Shown here in pieces: positions 62,205 through 64,000 of a stretch of 64,000 bases of DNA. Both the position numbers and the translations under genes were made by a program. The notes under the pieces were generated by a model. That model was given only the letters and a program-made list of their open reading frames with translations. It had not been told where the DNA came from and made no database searches. Within the stretch, counting starts at the first letter, position 1, and every line of letters begins with the position of its first letter. The stretch comes from Owenweeksia sp963758205 (GTDB lineage: Bacteria; Bacteroidota; Bacteroidia; Flavobacteriales; Schleiferiaceae): assembly GCA_963758205.1 (NCBI GenBank), contig CAVWUM010000001.1, forward strand, positions 310,001 to 374,000, in the 5' to 3' direction.

Positions 62205-64000
62205 CTAATCCACCAACCCCTCCAAATTCCCCTCAACCATCTCCGGCAAGGTCACTTTCAATCCAGGCGTTCTTTCCATTTCCCTTTTAATGGCAAATAG
62301 GGCAGGCTCATTGCGGGCCCAGCTTCTGCGGGCAATACCGTTGTTTACATCGTAGAGCAACATGCTTTCCAGCCTGCGGTCGGCATCTTCGGTGCCATCC
62401 AGCAGCATCCCAAAACCACCGTTAATTACTTCACCCCAGCCTACACCACCACCATTGTGAATACTCACCCAGGTAGCGCCTCTAAAGCTGTCGCCTATTA
62501 CGTTTTGTATAGCCATGTCTGCCGTAAACTGCGAGCCATCATAAATGTTGGAGGTTTCGCGGTAGGGAGAGTCGGTTCCACTCACGTCATGATGATCACG
62601 TCCCAGCACCACCGGTCCAATCTTTCCGGCTTTGATGGCATCATTAAAAGCACGGGCAATCTTAATGCGCCCTTCAGAATCTGCATAAAGAATACGGGCC
62701 TGTGAGCCTACCACCATTTTGTTTTCACCAGCCGCTTTTATCCAGGTAATGTTATCCTGCATTTGCTGACTGATTTCATCCGGGGCCTGTGCGGCCATTT
62801 CTCCCAATACCTCACTTGCCAGTTTATCGGTAAAGGCCAGGTCTTCCGCCTTGCCGCTGGTACACACCCAACGGAAGGGGCCAAATCCATAATCAAAACA
62901 CAAGGGCCCTAAAATATCCTGAACATAGCTGGGGTATTTAAACTCACGACCAATGCTGGGGTTGGGATTCAGCACATCTGCGCCTGCACGGCTGGCTTCC
63001 AGCAAAAAGGCATTGCCATAATCAAAAAAGTAGGTGCCCTTAGAGGTATGCTTGTTTATGGCTGTTGCATGTCTGCGTAGAGTTTCCTGCACCAGCTCTT
63101 TAAATTTTTCAGGATTATTAGCCATCATTTCGTTGGCATCCTCATAACTCAACTGCACCGGGTAGTAGCCACCCGCCCATGGGTTATGCAGCGAGGTTTG
63201 ATCCGAACCTAAATCCACATAAATATCTTCATCGGCAAAGCGTTCCCACACTTCTACTATATTTCCTTCATAGGCTATGGAAACGGTTTCTTTAGCTGCA
63301 ATAGCCTCTTTTACACGGTTCACCAGCTCATCCATCTCCGAAATAATTTCATCTACCCAGCCCTGCTCATGGCGCTTGCGCGAGGCACGTGGGTTTACCT
63401 CGGCCGTTACTGAAACACAGCCGGCAATATTTCCGGCTTTTGGCTGAGCACCACTCATACCGCCAAGTCCGGCCGTAACGAATAGCATAGAATGGTCTTC
63501 CTCTCCCGCCTTTTGGGCACCCCCTCCAGAGGGGGATAAGCTGGCACCTGTCCCCCGCTGGCGGGGGTGGCTTGCGGAGCTTGCCGGGGGTGGATTCTGA
63601 CGAATCCTCCTCATAGCGTTCATCAATGTTATAGTAGTGCCATGAACGATTCCCTGCGGCCCGATGTACATATAACTTCCTGCAGTCATCTGCCCATACT
63701 GGGTAACCCCCAGCGCATTGTATTTTTCCCAGTCATCCGGTTTGGAGTAATTGGGTATCATCATGCCATTGGTAACTACTACGCGCGGTGCATCTTTATG
63801 CGAAGGGAAAAGCCCCATAGGGTGCCCGCTATACATGTGCAGACTTTGCTCATTCGTCATTTCAGCCAGGTACTGCATGGTAAGCAGGTATTGCGCCCAG
63901 TTTTGAAATACGGCACCATTACCACCATAGGTAATCAGTTCATCAGGGTGTTGCGCTACTGCAGGGTCCAGGTTATTCTGAATCATCAGCATAATGGCTT
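62205..64000 (-). CDS. hutU: Urocanate hydratase (5' part cut by window edge)
   Basis: The frame runs off the right edge; about 598 residues of an expected about 670 are present. Urocanase landmarks: LITYGGNGAVFQNWAQYLLT, LHMYSGHPMGLFPSHKDAPR, MLFVTAGLGGMSGAQPKAGN (NAD-binding region), VDLGSDQTSLHNPWAGGYYP and GPVVLGRDHHDVSGTDSPYR, ending in NGGGVGWGEVINGGFGML. It hydrates urocanate in histidine breakdown. Between MNAMRRIRQNP and EEDHSMLFVTAGLG lies an in-frame palindromic insert (63518-63590) not expected in the family. The rest of the pathway, except the doubtful arginase-fold protein, is outside the window. Confidence 0.95.
   Translation of the reverse strand, partial: AIMLMIQNNLDPAVAQHPDELITYGGNGAVFQNWAQYLLTMQYLAEMTNEQSLHMYSGHPMGLFPSHKDAPRVVVTNGMMIPNYSKPDDWEKYNALGVTQYGQMTAGSYMYIGPQGIVHGTTITLMNAMRRIRQNPPPASSASHPRQRGTGASLSPSGGGAQKAGEEDHSMLFVTAGLGGMSGAQPKAGNIAGCVSVTAEVNPRASRKRHEQGWVDEIISEMDELVNRVKEAIAAKETVSIAYEGNIVEVWERFADEDIYVDLGSDQTSLHNPWAGGYYPVQLSYEDANEMMANNPEKFKELVQETLRRHATAINKHTSKGTYFFDYGNAFLLEASRAGADVLNPNPSIGREFKYPSYVQDILGPLCFDYGFGPFRWVCTSGKAEDLAFTDKLASEVLGEMAAQAPDEISQQMQDNITWIKAAGENKMVVGSQARILYADSEGRIKIARAFNDAIKAGKIGPVVLGRDHHDVSGTDSPYRETSNIYDGSQFTADMAIQNVIGDSFRGATWVSIHNGGGVGWGEVINGGFGMLLDGTEDADRRLESMLLYDVNNGIARRSWARNEPALFAIKREMERTPGLKVTLPEMVEGNLEGLVD
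63518..63590. repeat. GC-rich palindromic element inside hutU frame
   Basis: Two perfect GC palindromes, CCCCCTCCAGAGGGGG (63520-63535) and CCCCCGCTGGCGGGGG (63552-63567), followed by GCTTGCGGAGCTTGCCGGGGG. They encode the low-complexity SSASHPRQRGTGASLSPSGG, inserted between conserved urocanase segments while preserving the frame. Confidence 0.8.

Overview
The window looks like a chromosomal segment of a Bacteroidota bacterium, most likely a marine Flavobacteriales / Cryomorphaceae-like lineage. That placement is an inference from gene content and order; no rRNA gene is present to confirm it. Supporting signs are type IX secretion (T9SS) C-terminal sorting domains, a PorP/SprF-type protein, the order miaB - sigma-54 activator - lptE - TPR protein - secG - groES - groEL, TAnnTTTG-type -7 promoter motifs, and AT-rich, Shine-Dalgarno-poor gene starts.

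Layout. 1-4.4 kb (minus): a PorP/SprF fragment, an arginase/formimidoylglutamase-fold protein with a degraded metal site, and topA. 4.5-10.1 kb (plus): miaB, a small exported protein, a sigma-54 activator without receiver, lptE, a Pro/Glu-rich TPR protein and secG. 10.2-19 kb (plus): a T9SS-exported metzincin protease, lipoproteins, a DUF4412 protein, groES-groEL, a coiled-coil exported protein, a SanA-like protein and a Kazal-domain lipoprotein. 19-21.7 kb: a TPR sensor kinase with its NarL-type regulator. 21.7-25.6 kb: an accessory patch with a VapBC-type module between two copies of the regulator's 3' end, an orphan HTH ORF, gene debris, several dispersed repeats and a PadR/membrane protein pair. 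25.6-42 kb (minus): gatB/YqeY, then an intact-order dcw cluster, in transcription order mraZ-rsmH-ftsL-ftsI-murE-mraY-murD-ftsW-murG-murC-ftsQ-ftsA-ftsZ. 42-50 kb: two TPM-domain proteins, lemA, a MerR regulator, an M23 peptidase, alaS, a beta-barrel, a lipoprotein and an OmpH/Skp protein. 50-64 kb: AlbA_2 protein, SDR, LLM oxidoreductase, lineage-specific genes each followed by an 80-bp repeat, an acyloxyacyl hydrolase-like barrel, a 2'-5' RNA ligase-like protein, a membrane-bound XRE regulator, a large T9SS beta-helix protein, and a urocanate hydratase running off the right edge.

The most striking global features are these. (1) At least nine genes, including the essential mraY and alaS, are each broken by a single-base indel. 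This is most simply explained by consensus error, but it needs checking. (2) GC-rich palindromic repeat elements sit inside the reading frames of ftsZ and hutU and between rsmH and ftsL. (3) The toxin-antitoxin module is bracketed by a ~150-bp duplication of the end of a response regulator gene. I saw no CRISPR array, tRNA, rRNA, transposase, or convincing new multi-gene defence system.
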